A stretch of 28,381 bases of DNA, taken from an uncultured Bacteroidota bacterium (GTDB taxonomy: Bacteria > Bacteroidota > Bacteroidia > Chitinophagales > Chitinophagaceae). The notes under the pieces were generated by a model, which saw nothing but the letters and a program-made list of their open reading frames with translations, ran no database searches and was not told where the DNA came from. Below are positions 15,135-22,535 of this stretch, in pieces. The stretch's first letter is position 1; each line of letters starts with the position of its first letter. The stretch spans positions 1 through 28,381 of the forward strand of contig CAIWKU010000430.1 of NCBI GenBank assembly GCA_903913355.1, read 5' to 3'. The position numbers were made by a program, and so were the translations under genes.

Positions 15135-17300
15135 TTAATGCGAAATATACCTTTCAAAAAATTCAATGGTACGTAACATCTGATCAATTCGTTGCCGGTT
15201 ATTGCCACTGCGTGTTAATTCATGGGTGCCTCCGGGGTGACGAACATATTCTACAGGGCGCCCCAATATTTTTAGACTCCTATACAACATTTCTCCCTGA
15301 ATAGTACCTGTTCTCAAATCATTCTCACCATGAAAAATAATATACGGAGTATGAATATTTTCTACATAAGTAATGGGTGATTCACGAACAAGAATGGCCT
15401 TGGTAGCAGGTTCCCATGGGTAGCCGCCAAAATAATTGGGCACCAGTCTCCATGCATTTCCCTCTCCAAAAAAAGTTGCCAGATCATACACACCTCTTTG
15501 TGAACAGGCCGCTTTAAAGCGCTGGTCATGACCAACGATCCACGCTACCAGGTAACCCGCATAAGAACCACCGGTAACTGTTAATTTAGAACTATCAATA
15601 TATCCTTCGGCTACTGCTTTATCCAGATAGGTAAGAACATCACTGGTTGGCCCGGTTCCCCAATCGTTGATATTGGCTCGTAAAAAATCAGCCCCATAAC
15701 CGCCCGAACCACGCGGGTTTCCATAAACCACTACATAACCCTTGGCACAATAATATTGAAACTCATGCCACATAGAACTTTCCCCAGGCCCCCACATAGC
15801 AGTCGGTCCCCCATGAATATCAAGAATGGCAGGATATTTTTTTCCGGGTTCATAATTAGTGGGCTTCATTATCCAATATTCTACAGTTAACCCTTTTTCG
15901 TTAACAAAGGTTCTCTTTTCGGGAAAACTGAGTTTTTTGTTGGCAAGCCACTCATTATTAAAACTACTAATCCGCAATTCATTTTTACAATTGGCATCCG
16001 CAGCATATAGCTCGAAAGGGTTGACCACTTCCGTTTTTACAAAAACGAGTTTATTATCTTTCAGATCGAAACCACTAATGCCCGCATTGATGCCCGATAA
16101 AGCTTCTGTCTTTTGTGTTTTCAGATCTACCCGGTAAATAGGCGCTCCGCCGTTGCTTTGCGCAAGAAAATACAAATGTTTTTCATCGGCACTCCAGGTA
16201 ATATTAGACTTGGCTCTGTCAAAATTTAAATTGATTATATCCTTGGCACTTCCATATAAAGGCATAATGGCCAGCGTTGGAATATCTACAAAAGAAGTAC
16301 TGCCGTATTGAAATGCCAGCCATTTGCCGGAAGGGGAAAGTTTGGCACTGGTATAGGCTCTTCCTTTGGCACCTAATAATAAGTCAAGGTTACTGCCATC
16401 GGCATCTGCTATCCATATTTGCGATTCCAGGGAACGATCGGGGTGCGTGGTTGAATCGATATCTCCGGTAATAATTAGTTTTTTACCATCAGGAGTAAAC
16501 TCGGCAGCACTAAAGCGATAAAAGCCATGTGTAACAGCAACAGGTTGCGACCCTGGCTCGGCAGACATAATAAAGAAATGGCCGAAAGAGATTTCTGAAC
16601 TGGTGGTAGCTTCTTCCTGAAAATTCAGCTTATTAATTACTTTGGCTTTTTTATCTGCTGCATTGTTTTCTAGATAGGCCCTGATTTCTTCGATATTTCC
16701 ATCGGGATCCGGCTTGGCATTACTGGCAATCAGCTGGGTGTTTTTTTCAAAACCGGGTTTTTCGTATGGCCAGGCGGGTATTTCTTTTTTTGGATTCAGC
16801 TGAACATCTTTCAGCAGTTCTTTTAGTGTGATGCTGGAAGAGAAAAGGATTTTTTTCCCATCCGGGCTCCATTTCGGTGAGCTGGCCCCGTAACGGAATC
16901 GGGTAAGTTGCAGAGGCTCTCCTCCATCAAATGACAGAAGAAATATCTGTGGCTTTCCTTCTACGGCCCGTACAAAAAGCAATTGCTTGCCATCTGGGCT
17001 CCAGGCGGGTTGTGATGCACCTTCTTTGGCTGTAAGCATTCTGGGTGCTGAAGAACCATCAGTAGGTACCAGGTATAGCTGGTTATTATAACTGTATTCC
17101 CATTTCGTTTCCCCTTCGGGTTCAATAGAATTAACGACAAATGCAGCTTTTGTACCGGCAGGATTTACAGTAACACCGCTTAATTGCCTGATCTTAAGCA
17201 TATCGGTCACCTTAATCAACTCAGTTTTGTTTTGAGCTGATACCTGAAGAACAGACAGACTGATCAGGGAAAGAAATAATAAAAAATACTTTTTACTCAT
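15135..17300 (-). CDS. exported S9 family prolyl oligopeptidase-like peptidase
   Basis: A 721-residue protein from the ATG at 17300 (MSKKYFLLFL); the frame extends to 17333, but the signal peptide (about 1-22, ending LQVSAQ) fits the later start. Residues about 35-450 are a WD40/PD40-type beta-propeller with repeats such as QPAWSPDGKQLLF and SPKWSPDGKKILF. Residues about 470-721 are the alpha/beta-hydrolase catalytic domain: Ser579 in TGGSYAGY, Asp661 in FHGENDLRTG and His693 in GGTHELTR. The triad is complete. Family members cut peptides after proline or act as dipeptidyl/acylaminoacyl peptidases; the exact specificity is not readable. It likely takes part in periplasmic peptide use. Divergent from the AhpD-like gene and convergent with the amidase. 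Confidence 0.93.
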   Translation of the reverse strand: MSKKYFLLFLSLISLSVLQVSAQNKTELIKVTDMLKIRQLSGVTVNPAGTKAAFVVNSIEPEGETKWEYSYNNQLYLVPTDGSSAPRMLTAKEGASQPAWSPDGKQLLFVRAVEGKPQIFLLSFDGGEPLQLTRFRYGASSPKWSPDGKKILFSSSITLKELLKDVQLNPKKEIPAWPYEKPGFEKNTQLIASNAKPDPDGNIEEIRAYLENNAADKKAKVINKLNFQEEATTSSEISFGHFFIMSAEPGSQPVAVTHGFYRFSAAEFTPDGKKLIITGDIDSTTHPDRSLESQIWIADADGSNLDLLLGAKGRAYTSAKLSPSGKWLAFQYGSTSFVDIPTLAIMPLYGSAKDIINLNFDRAKSNITWSADEKHLYFLAQSNGGAPIYRVDLKTQKTEALSGINAGISGFDLKDNKLVFVKTEVVNPFELYAADANCKNELRISSFNNEWLANKKLSFPEKRTFVNEKGLTVEYWIMKPTNYEPGKKYPAILDIHGGPTAMWGPGESSMWHEFQYYCAKGYVVVYGNPRGSGGYGADFLRANINDWGTGPTSDVLTYLDKAVAEGYIDSSKLTVTGGSYAGYLVAWIVGHDQRFKAACSQRGVYDLATFFGEGNAWRLVPNYFGGYPWEPATKAILVRESPITYVENIHTPYIIFHGENDLRTGTIQGEMLYRSLKILGRPVEYVRHPGGTHELTRSGNNRQRIDQMLRTIEFFERYISH

Positions 17301-17359
17301 AATAACTGATTTGAGAACGGAAAATACAAACAAAAACAGCCATTCAGTAGGTGCTTTTG

Positions 17360-17367
17360 TATTTTTG
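17360..17367 (+). promoter_or_regulatory. TATTTTTG, -7 promoter element for the AhpD-like gene
   Basis: An exact match to TAnnTTTG lies 19 bases before the ATG at 17387. No good -33 TTTG was found at the usual spacing, so the assignment is partial. Confidence 0.5.
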
Positions 17368-17386
17368 GCACCTAAAATCTGAAATT

Positions 17387-17731
17387 ATGAGTGAATTAGT
17401 TAAGGAATTCAATTCTTACCGGGAAAAAATGAATGAAGTGATCTTAAGTAAGAATAATCTTGTGATGAAACGTTTGTGGAACCTGGATACCAATACCTAT
17501 GAAGAAGGTGCACTCGATAAAAAGACCAAGGAAATGCTGGGTCTGGTGGCCAGTATGGTACTTCGTTGCGATGATTGCATAAAATACCATCTTGGTAAAA
17601 ACTTTGAATTAGGGGTAAATACCGATGAGATCTATGAAATTTTTGCTGTTGCCAATATAGTAGGGGGAACGATTGTAATACCTCATACTAGGCGGGCGGC
17701 AGAATATTGGGAGGAATTGAACCAATTATAG
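17387..17731 (+). CDS. carboxymuconolactone decarboxylase / AhpD-like protein
   Basis: A 114-residue protein from the ATG at 17387 (MSELVKEFNS); an upstream in-frame start at 17351 would overlap the candidate promoter and is rejected. The helical core carries the AhpD-type redox motif CxxCxxxH: Cys61, Cys64 and His68 in LRCDDCIKYHLG. It is preceded by LDKKTKEMLGLVASMV and followed by GVNTDEIYEIFAVANIVGGT. Family members are either peroxidase-linked disulfide reductases or decarboxylases; the intact Cys pair favours a redox role. Located 128 bases before the ferredoxin oxidoreductase beta subunit, whose iron-sulfur centre would gain from peroxide protection, though that link is only a guess. 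Confidence 0.88.
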   Translation: MSELVKEFNSYREKMNEVILSKNNLVMKRLWNLDTNTYEEGALDKKTKEMLGLVASMVLRCDDCIKYHLGKNFELGVNTDEIYEIFAVANIVGGTIVIPHTRRAAEYWEELNQL

Positions 17732-17753
17732 TGCCCGGTGTTGAATAATTCAG

Positions 17754-17851
17754 AATTAGTAATCCATATTTACTAATTATTTACGATTTTTGCAGGAATT
17801 AGTAATTGGTGATTCGGTTCTATTACTAATTATTAATTGATCATTACTAAT
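17754..17851. repeat. cluster of AATTAGTAAT repeats in both orientations before the oxidoreductase gene
   Basis: AATTAGTAAT occurs at 17754-17763 and 17797-17806; its complement or near-complement occurs at 17769-17778, 17822-17831 and 17843-17851. The pair 17797-17806 / 17822-17831 forms a perfect 10-base inverted repeat around 15 bases. The cluster ends 8 bases before the start codon of the next gene. The same word occurs at 5183-5213. It may be a dispersed repeat, a leader structure, or simple low-complexity DNA. Confidence 0.5.
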
Positions 17852-17859
17852 CAAGTTTT

Positions 17860-18900
17860 ATGTCAGAGACCCTTACTCAAATTGCCCCACAGCTTACTGC
17901 TAAAGATTTTGCAACTGATCAGGAAGTGCGCTGGTGCCCTGGTTGTGGCGACTATTCCATTTTAGCCCAGGTGCAAAAAATTATGCCGGGTATCGGAATA
18001 CCCAAGGAAAATATTGTGATTATTAGCGGTATCGGATGCAGCAGCCGCTTTCCCTATTATATGAATACTTATGGAATGCACTCGATCCATGGTCGGGCTA
18101 CAGCAGTAGCCAGTGGATTGAAGGCAGCCAGACCCGAATTAAGTGTTTGGATAGTTACTGGTGATGGGGATGGCTTAAGTATTGGGGGTAACCATACCAT
18201 TCATTTACTCCGTCGGAATTTTGATGTGAACGTATTGTTGTTTAACAACCAGATTTATGGTTTAACAAAAGGGCAGTATTCACCTACTTCCGAAGAACAT
18301 AAAATTACCAAGAGCACACCGATGGGAAGTATTGACCATCCCTTCAACCCCCTGGCATTGGCAATGGGTGCTGATGCGAGCTTTATAGCAAGGAGCATGG
18401 ATCGCGATCCCAAACACCTGCAATCCATGCTGACGAGGTCATATCAGCATAAAGGATCTTCCTTCTTAGAAATATACCAGAATTGTAATATTTTCAATGA
18501 CGGTGCCTTTGAAATATTTACAGAAAAAGGAACCAAGCTGGAAGAAACCTTATTTCTGGAGCAAGGAAAACCACTGGTATTTGGCGCCGACAGAAAAAAA
18601 GGTATTAAACTGGAAGGCTTACATCCGGTTGTGGTTGAATTGGGCAATGGTGTAACAGAAGCCGATCTTTGGATACATGATGAAAATGATTTTTATAAAG
18701 CACAGATACTGGTAAGAATGTTTGATAACCCGAATAAACAAGGGGGACATTTTCCAAGACCCTTTGGTGTATTCTATGAAACCCAGCGCGCCTGTTATGA
18801 AGATGTAATGACTATGCAGATTGAAGAAGCTATTGCCGGTAAAGGCAAGGGAGACCTGGATAAGCTTTTACATGGCAGAGATGTATGGGAGATTAAATAA
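17860..18900 (+). CDS. 2-oxoacid:ferredoxin oxidoreductase, beta subunit
   Basis: A 346-residue protein of the thiamine-diphosphate-binding beta subunit class (KorB/PorB type). Visible features: VRWCPGCGDYSIL with Cys26 and Cys29, SGIGCSSRFPYY with Cys60, and QNCNIFND with Cys209. Together these give the four cysteines expected for one [4Fe-4S] cluster. The TPP/Mg motif is GDGDGLSIGGNH (101-112) with FNNQIYGLTKGQYSPTS (128-144). The enzyme decarboxylates a 2-oxoacid (2-oxoglutarate or pyruvate) and reduces ferredoxin. It needs the alpha/gamma subunit, which is not on either side here: the neighbours are the AhpD-like gene and a convergent response regulator. The sequence resembles the two-subunit KorAB group of aerobic Bacteroidota, but the substrate is not certain. 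Confidence 0.93.
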   Translation: MSETLTQIAPQLTAKDFATDQEVRWCPGCGDYSILAQVQKIMPGIGIPKENIVIISGIGCSSRFPYYMNTYGMHSIHGRATAVASGLKAARPELSVWIVTGDGDGLSIGGNHTIHLLRRNFDVNVLLFNNQIYGLTKGQYSPTSEEHKITKSTPMGSIDHPFNPLALAMGADASFIARSMDRDPKHLQSMLTRSYQHKGSSFLEIYQNCNIFNDGAFEIFTEKGTKLEETLFLEQGKPLVFGADRKKGIKLEGLHPVVVELGNGVTEADLWIHDENDFYKAQILVRMFDNPNKQGGHFPRPFGVFYETQRACYEDVMTMQIEEAIAGKGKGDLDKLLHGRDVWEIK

Positions 18901-18932
18901 ACTTGCCTGGGAATGGATGTATTTATGGCCAT

Positions 18933-19589
18933 TCAGACTTGCACAATCTGATTTCTGATGGCAAAAGTGACCAGACCAATTCTGGAAGCCACTTTTATTT
19001 TTTCGAAAAGCGAATCGCGATAGCCATCCACCGTTCTGATACTGACGCACATGGCTACCGCGATTTCTTTATAGGCTTTATCTGTACAAAGCCATTGTAA
19101 AAACTCTTTTTCCCTTTTACTCAAAGCAATTTCTTTTAAATATCCTTCATCTGTCTGTACAGGAGGATTATGATAGATGGTGGGCATTACATGGGTATAT
19201 AACAGCCTGTTCATATAAATGCCTTTATCAATTACTGTTTGTAAAGCAAGCTGTAACTCTTCCGGCTCAGCATCTTTTGTAAGATAACCTCGGGCGCCAC
19301 TCCTAAGCATCCGTATAATGGCAGTTTCATCAGATACCATGCTTACCGCAATGATCTTGATTTGTGGATGATGACGGCTTATCCAGATTGCTGTTTCAAA
19401 GCCATTCATTTCAGGCATATGGATATCAAGCAGTACCAGTGCCGGCAATTGCCGGGTGTTTAACTGGCTGATAAAATCTTTCCCATTATTCGCCTCCAAT
19501 ATTACTTGGTATCCCGAAAATGTATTGATATGCTTGGCAAGTGCATGTCTTATTAAAATATGATCATCTACAATTGCAATAGGTATCAT
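18933..19589 (-). CDS. NarL/FixJ (LuxR-type) response regulator
   Basis: A 218-residue response regulator. The receiver (1-120) is complete: Asp8/Asp9, phospho-acceptor Asp55 in VLLDIHMPEMNG, Ser83 and Lys105 in GYLTKD. Residues about 153-216 are a LuxR-type helix-turn-helix: LSKREKEFLQWLCTDKAYKE then IAVAMCVSIRTVDGYRDSLF. It should be phosphorylated by a histidine kinase and then bind DNA as a dimer. No kinase gene is adjacent, so it is an orphan regulator in this window. Upstream (19590 onward) are hairpins that could affect its leader. It converges on the oxidoreductase gene across 32 bases that contain only a weak GAATGG/CCATTC stem (18911-18934). Confidence 0.93.
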   Translation of the reverse strand: MIPIAIVDDHILIRHALAKHINTFSGYQVILEANNGKDFISQLNTRQLPALVLLDIHMPEMNGFETAIWISRHHPQIKIIAVSMVSDETAIIRMLRSGARGYLTKDAEPEELQLALQTVIDKGIYMNRLLYTHVMPTIYHNPPVQTDEGYLKEIALSKREKEFLQWLCTDKAYKEIAVAMCVSIRTVDGYRDSLFEKIKVASRIGLVTFAIRNQIVQV

Positions 19590-19668
19590 AAATAACCATT
19601 ATAAACATCATCCGGGTTAAAAAATAGCTGACTGGGCAAATTCGTTAATTATCCTAAAAAATAAAATA

Positions 19669-19702
19669 GGTATTTACCGCAGTTTTATGCTGCTAAAATA
19701 CC
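19669..19702. other. two-part stem-loop in the gap between response regulator and tsaC-like gene
   Basis: Outer arms GGTATTT (19669-19675) / AAATACC (19696-19702) and inner arms GCAG (19679-19682) / CTGC (19690-19693) form a bulged hairpin. Read on the minus strand it is followed by TATTTTATTTTTT, so it could be a terminator or attenuator about 65 bases upstream of the response-regulator start (19589). No transcript is known to cross it. Confidence 0.4.
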
Positions 19703-19712
19703 CGTACCCGAA

Positions 19713-19732
19713 GAGTAGTACTCGCGTTTTTT
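19713..19732 (+). other. small hairpin with T6 tail in gene-free DNA
   Basis: GAGT (19713-19716) / ACTC (19720-19723) with a 3-base loop is followed by GCG and TTTTTT. It looks like a weak plus-strand terminator, although no plus-strand gene lies immediately upstream (the nearest plus-strand gene ends at 18900). A further stem AAAACAG (19764-19770) / CTGTTTT (19781-19787) follows. Confidence 0.3.
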
Positions 19733-19820
19733 GTTTCTACAGTACTTTCTATTTTGTGCCTATAAAACAGTTTTGAGCGGCTGTTTTAAAAATCCAGGTT
19801 TCATAGAGGGTTACAAACAA

Positions 19821-19841
19821 AAGGCGGCGCAAGGCCGCCTT
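19821..19841. terminator. GC-rich hairpin AAGGCGGC-GCAAG-GCCGCCTT
   Basis: A perfect 8-base stem with a 5-base loop, the second most GC-rich hairpin in the window. The tail is TTTATGTT on the plus strand and TTTTGTTTG on the minus strand, so it terminates better on the minus strand. No recognised gene lies upstream on either strand within the gap. The rest of 19590-19977 holds no ORF I support; an upstream extension of the tsaC-like frame to 19903 is considered non-coding. Confidence 0.55.
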
Positions 19842-19977
19842 TATGTTAATATAAAATGCACTGGATTTGTCGGCAAAAAAAGAGTAGCTTATTTTTAAAT
19901 GAATGATAAGAATCTATGCATACAGGTTAGCTGTTATTAATATTTCCATTTTTGCTTTTTCCGGTCTACTTTTAACT

Positions 19978-20586
19978 ATGTTCTTGCAAGTTCATCCGGA
20001 TAATCCTAACCCCCGTCACCTGAAAACAATTGTTGATTGTTTGTTATCAGGTGGAGTAATCATCTACCCGACAGATACTATTTATGGATTGGGTTGTGAT
20101 ATCTATCAGCCAAAAGCTATTGAACGTATTGCCAGAATCAAACAAATTGATCCGGCTAAGGCACAACTCAGTTTTGTATGTTATGATTTGAGCGATCTGA
20201 GTAAATACACAAAAAGTATTTCTACCCCACTTTACCGCTTACTAAAAAACTATTTACCCGGCCCCTATACTTTTATTTTACCTGCCAGTAAAGAAGTTCC
20301 GAAGATTTTGCATAGTAAGAAAAATACTATCGGTCTTAGGATACCCAATAATACTATCGCCAGAACCATTGTGCATGAGCTTGGTCATCCATTATTATCC
20401 GCTTCCCTACCCGGTGATATGGTAGAAGAGTATACTGACCCTGAAAGAATATATGATAGTTTTCATAAACTGGTAGATATTGTTGTTGATGGGGGTATCG
20501 GCGGAATGATCCCTTCTACAATTATTGATTGTACTAAGGACAGTTATGAAGTGATCAGGGAAGGTGCTGGTAAATGGGAGGAGTAA
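19978..20586 (+). CDS. tsaC: L-threonylcarbamoyladenylate synthase (TsaC/Sua5/YrdC family)
   Basis: A 202-residue protein from the ATG at 19978 (MFLQVHPDNP); the frame is open to 19903, but the extra hydrophobic 25 residues do not fit the family. It makes threonylcarbamoyl-AMP from threonine, bicarbonate and ATP for the t6A37 modification of ANN-decoding tRNAs, in the cytoplasm. YrdC-fold motifs: GGVIIYPTDTIYGLGCDIYQ near the N-terminus, IARIKQIDPAKAQLSFVCYD for nucleotide binding, LPGPYTFILPAS, and TIGLRIPNN. The length is that of the short TsaC form with no Sua5 C-terminal domain. The usual partners (TsaB, D, E) are not in this window. Confidence 0.9.
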   Translation: MFLQVHPDNPNPRHLKTIVDCLLSGGVIIYPTDTIYGLGCDIYQPKAIERIARIKQIDPAKAQLSFVCYDLSDLSKYTKSISTPLYRLLKNYLPGPYTFILPASKEVPKILHSKKNTIGLRIPNNTIARTIVHELGHPLLSASLPGDMVEEYTDPERIYDSFHKLVDIVVDGGIGGMIPSTIIDCTKDSYEVIREGAGKWEE

Positions 20587-20638
20587 TTGTATAGAATACC
20601 GCCTTTGCTTTTTTATTTTCTGAATGTATGCAATCCGT

Positions 20639-21235
20639 TTAAAACAAACTGTTCTCAGCCGGATTGATACGATAGCTTTTTCGATGATACTTACATAAGC
20701 CATATTTTTCTATGGCAAGTCTGTGTGCTAGTGTTCCATAACCTTTGTTTCGATCCCATCCATACATTGGAAACTGTTTATGTAACTCCTGCATATAACT
20801 ATCCCGAAACGTTTTAGCCAGTATACTCGCCGCCGCAATACTGGCATATTTGCCGTCGCCTTTTATAATGCAATGATGCGGAATATTCTTGTAGGATTTA
20901 AAGCGATTGCCATCTATTAATAATAATTCCGGTTGAGGATCAAGTTTACCAATCGACAGGTGCATGGCTTTAAAGGAGGCTTGTAATATATTGATCTGGT
21001 CAATCTCTGTATTATCTACTTTGGCAACGGCCCAGGAAATTGCAGCCGAACAAATCAGTTCCTGTAAAAGGGATCTATGTTTTTCGGTTACCTGCTTGCT
21101 ATCGTTTAATAATGGGTGAGAAAAATTGGCTGGCAAGATGACGGCTGCTGCAAAAACCGGACCTGCATAACATCCTCTGCCGGCTTCATCCGAGCCAGCT
21201 TCAGAAACTCTGTTTTGATAAAATGGGGCTAACAC
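20639..21235 (-). CDS. rnhB: ribonuclease HII
   Basis: A 198-residue enzyme that cuts the RNA strand of RNA/DNA hybrids and starts removal of single misincorporated ribonucleotides. The metal-binding acids are Asp16 and Glu17 in SDEAGRGCYAGP, Asp108 in LLLIDGNRF and Asp145 in KTFRDSYM, so all four expected positions are filled. Other family signatures are LNDSKQVTEKHR and ASIAAASILAKT. Length and start agree with Bacteroidota homologues. It converges with the tsaC-like gene (52-base gap, no hairpin found) and is divergent from the heme A synthase gene over 185 bases. Confidence 0.95.
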   Translation of the reverse strand: MLAPFYQNRVSEAGSDEAGRGCYAGPVFAAAVILPANFSHPLLNDSKQVTEKHRSLLQELICSAAISWAVAKVDNTEIDQINILQASFKAMHLSIGKLDPQPELLLIDGNRFKSYKNIPHHCIIKGDGKYASIAAASILAKTFRDSYMQELHKQFPMYGWDRNKGYGTLAHRLAIEKYGLCKYHRKSYRINPAENSLF

Positions 21236-21389
21236 ATCGTAAAATTCAACAATAGTTTGAACAGAGGCAAATTCATTTATCCATACACACGTGTTAGCAT
21301 TCAGTCAACCGTAAATCGCAGGTTTTACAAATCCAAATTAAATCCAGAAATGAGCGATGCCTACCCGGATAATATTGGAATGACACCAG

Positions 21390-21397
21390 TACCTTTG
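21390..21397 (+). promoter_or_regulatory. TACCTTTG, -7 promoter element for the heme A synthase gene
   Basis: An exact TAnnTTTG match 23 bases before the ATG at 21421, in the divergent gap with rnhB. TTGG at 21375-21378 is too close to be the -33 element, so only half the promoter is recognised. Confidence 0.5.
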
Positions 21398-21420
21398 CCT
21401 CAATTTCGCAAACGATAGAT

Positions 21421-22524
21421 ATGGGTATAACAGAAAAATCATCCAGACAAGTAGCTAATTGGTTAATCCTGGGTGTGGTTATGACGATTATACAGATTGC
21501 ATTGGGTGGCATTACCCGTTTAACAGGAAGTGGATTATCCATCACACAGTGGGATGTAATAACGGGTGCTTTACCACCAATGAACGAACAGCAATGGCTC
21601 AATGAATTTGATAAGTACAAACAAACGCCCCAGTTTCATTTATTAAACTTTGAGTTCTCCCTGGCTGATTTTAAATTCATTTTTTTCTGGGAATGGTTTC
21701 ATCGTTTATGGGGCAGATTAATCGGGGCGGTTTTTGCTTTTGGGTTCATCTACTTCTTTATCAGAAAACAATTCAGGAAAGAAATGGTGATTCCTTTTGT
21801 GACCTTATTTTTTTTAGGGGCATTGCAAGGGGCGATTGGTTGGATTATGGTAGCCAGCGGACTAACCGGCGATGCGATTTATGTTAAGCCTACCCGTTTG
21901 TCACTTCATTTTATTTTTGCACTGGGATTATTGAGCTATACATTCTGGTTTGCGCTCCGTTTAAGGATTGCGGATGGGGAAATCAGTAGGAATAACACTT
22001 TGCGAAAATGGAATATTGGTATACTTATTTTAGTGGTATTTCAATTGTTTTACGGCGCGTTGATGGCGGGTCATAAAGCCGCCGCTTTTGCTTCCAGTTG
22101 GCCCACTATCAATGGAGAATGGTTACCCAAGGATCTTTTTAAAGATTCTCCTCTTTGGCTTAATTTTATAGATAACCGATTATTGATTCATTTTATCCAT
22201 CGGGGTATTGCCTACCTGTTACTGGTATTCATTTTGATCTGGTCAGTAAAACTGTTCAGAACCAAAGGGAGCTTTTTATTCGAACGGATTAAATGGATTC
22301 CACTGGTTATTGTTTTTGTTCAGGTAATACTGGGTATTAGTTCCTTATTAACCAGCAATATGATTGTTCCGGGTCATTGGGGCGCATTTGAATGGATAGC
22401 ACAATTACATCAGTTAACCGGAATGTTGTTATTATTGTCATTGATTGCCATGCTGTATGTAAACAGGCATACTGCTCAACCCGGAAAACCTGATAAAGCA
22501 CGCAGCGGTACTATCCAAAATTGA
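21421..22524 (+). CDS. ctaA: heme A synthase (COX15/CtaA family)
   Basis: A 367-residue inner-membrane protein with eight predicted spans that converts heme O to heme A for aa3-type cytochrome c oxidase. Family signatures: GGITRLTGSGLSITQWDVIT at about 30-49, with the long loop of the COX15 (type 2) group (PPMNEQQWLNEFDKYKQTP), WEWFHRLWGR with His94, SLHFIFALGL with His163, HFIHRGIAY with His257/His260, and AQLHQLTGM with His330. These are the histidines expected to hold the two heme groups. Heme O synthase and oxidase subunits are not in the window. The patatin-like gene starts 11 bases after its stop, so they are probably co-transcribed. Confidence 0.95.
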   Translation: MGITEKSSRQVANWLILGVVMTIIQIALGGITRLTGSGLSITQWDVITGALPPMNEQQWLNEFDKYKQTPQFHLLNFEFSLADFKFIFFWEWFHRLWGRLIGAVFAFGFIYFFIRKQFRKEMVIPFVTLFFLGALQGAIGWIMVASGLTGDAIYVKPTRLSLHFIFALGLLSYTFWFALRLRIADGEISRNNTLRKWNIGILILVVFQLFYGALMAGHKAAAFASSWPTINGEWLPKDLFKDSPLWLNFIDNRLLIHFIHRGIAYLLLVFILIWSVKLFRTKGSFLFERIKWIPLVIVFVQVILGISSLLTSNMIVPGHWGAFEWIAQLHQLTGMLLLLSLIAMLYVNRHTAQPGKPDKARSGTIQN

Positions 22525-22535
22525 CTCTTGTAAAT

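Noticed and set aside
19903..19977. N-terminal extension of the TsaC-like gene resembling a membrane segment
   Set aside because: TsaC is a cytoplasmic protein and the family starts near the ATG at 19978.
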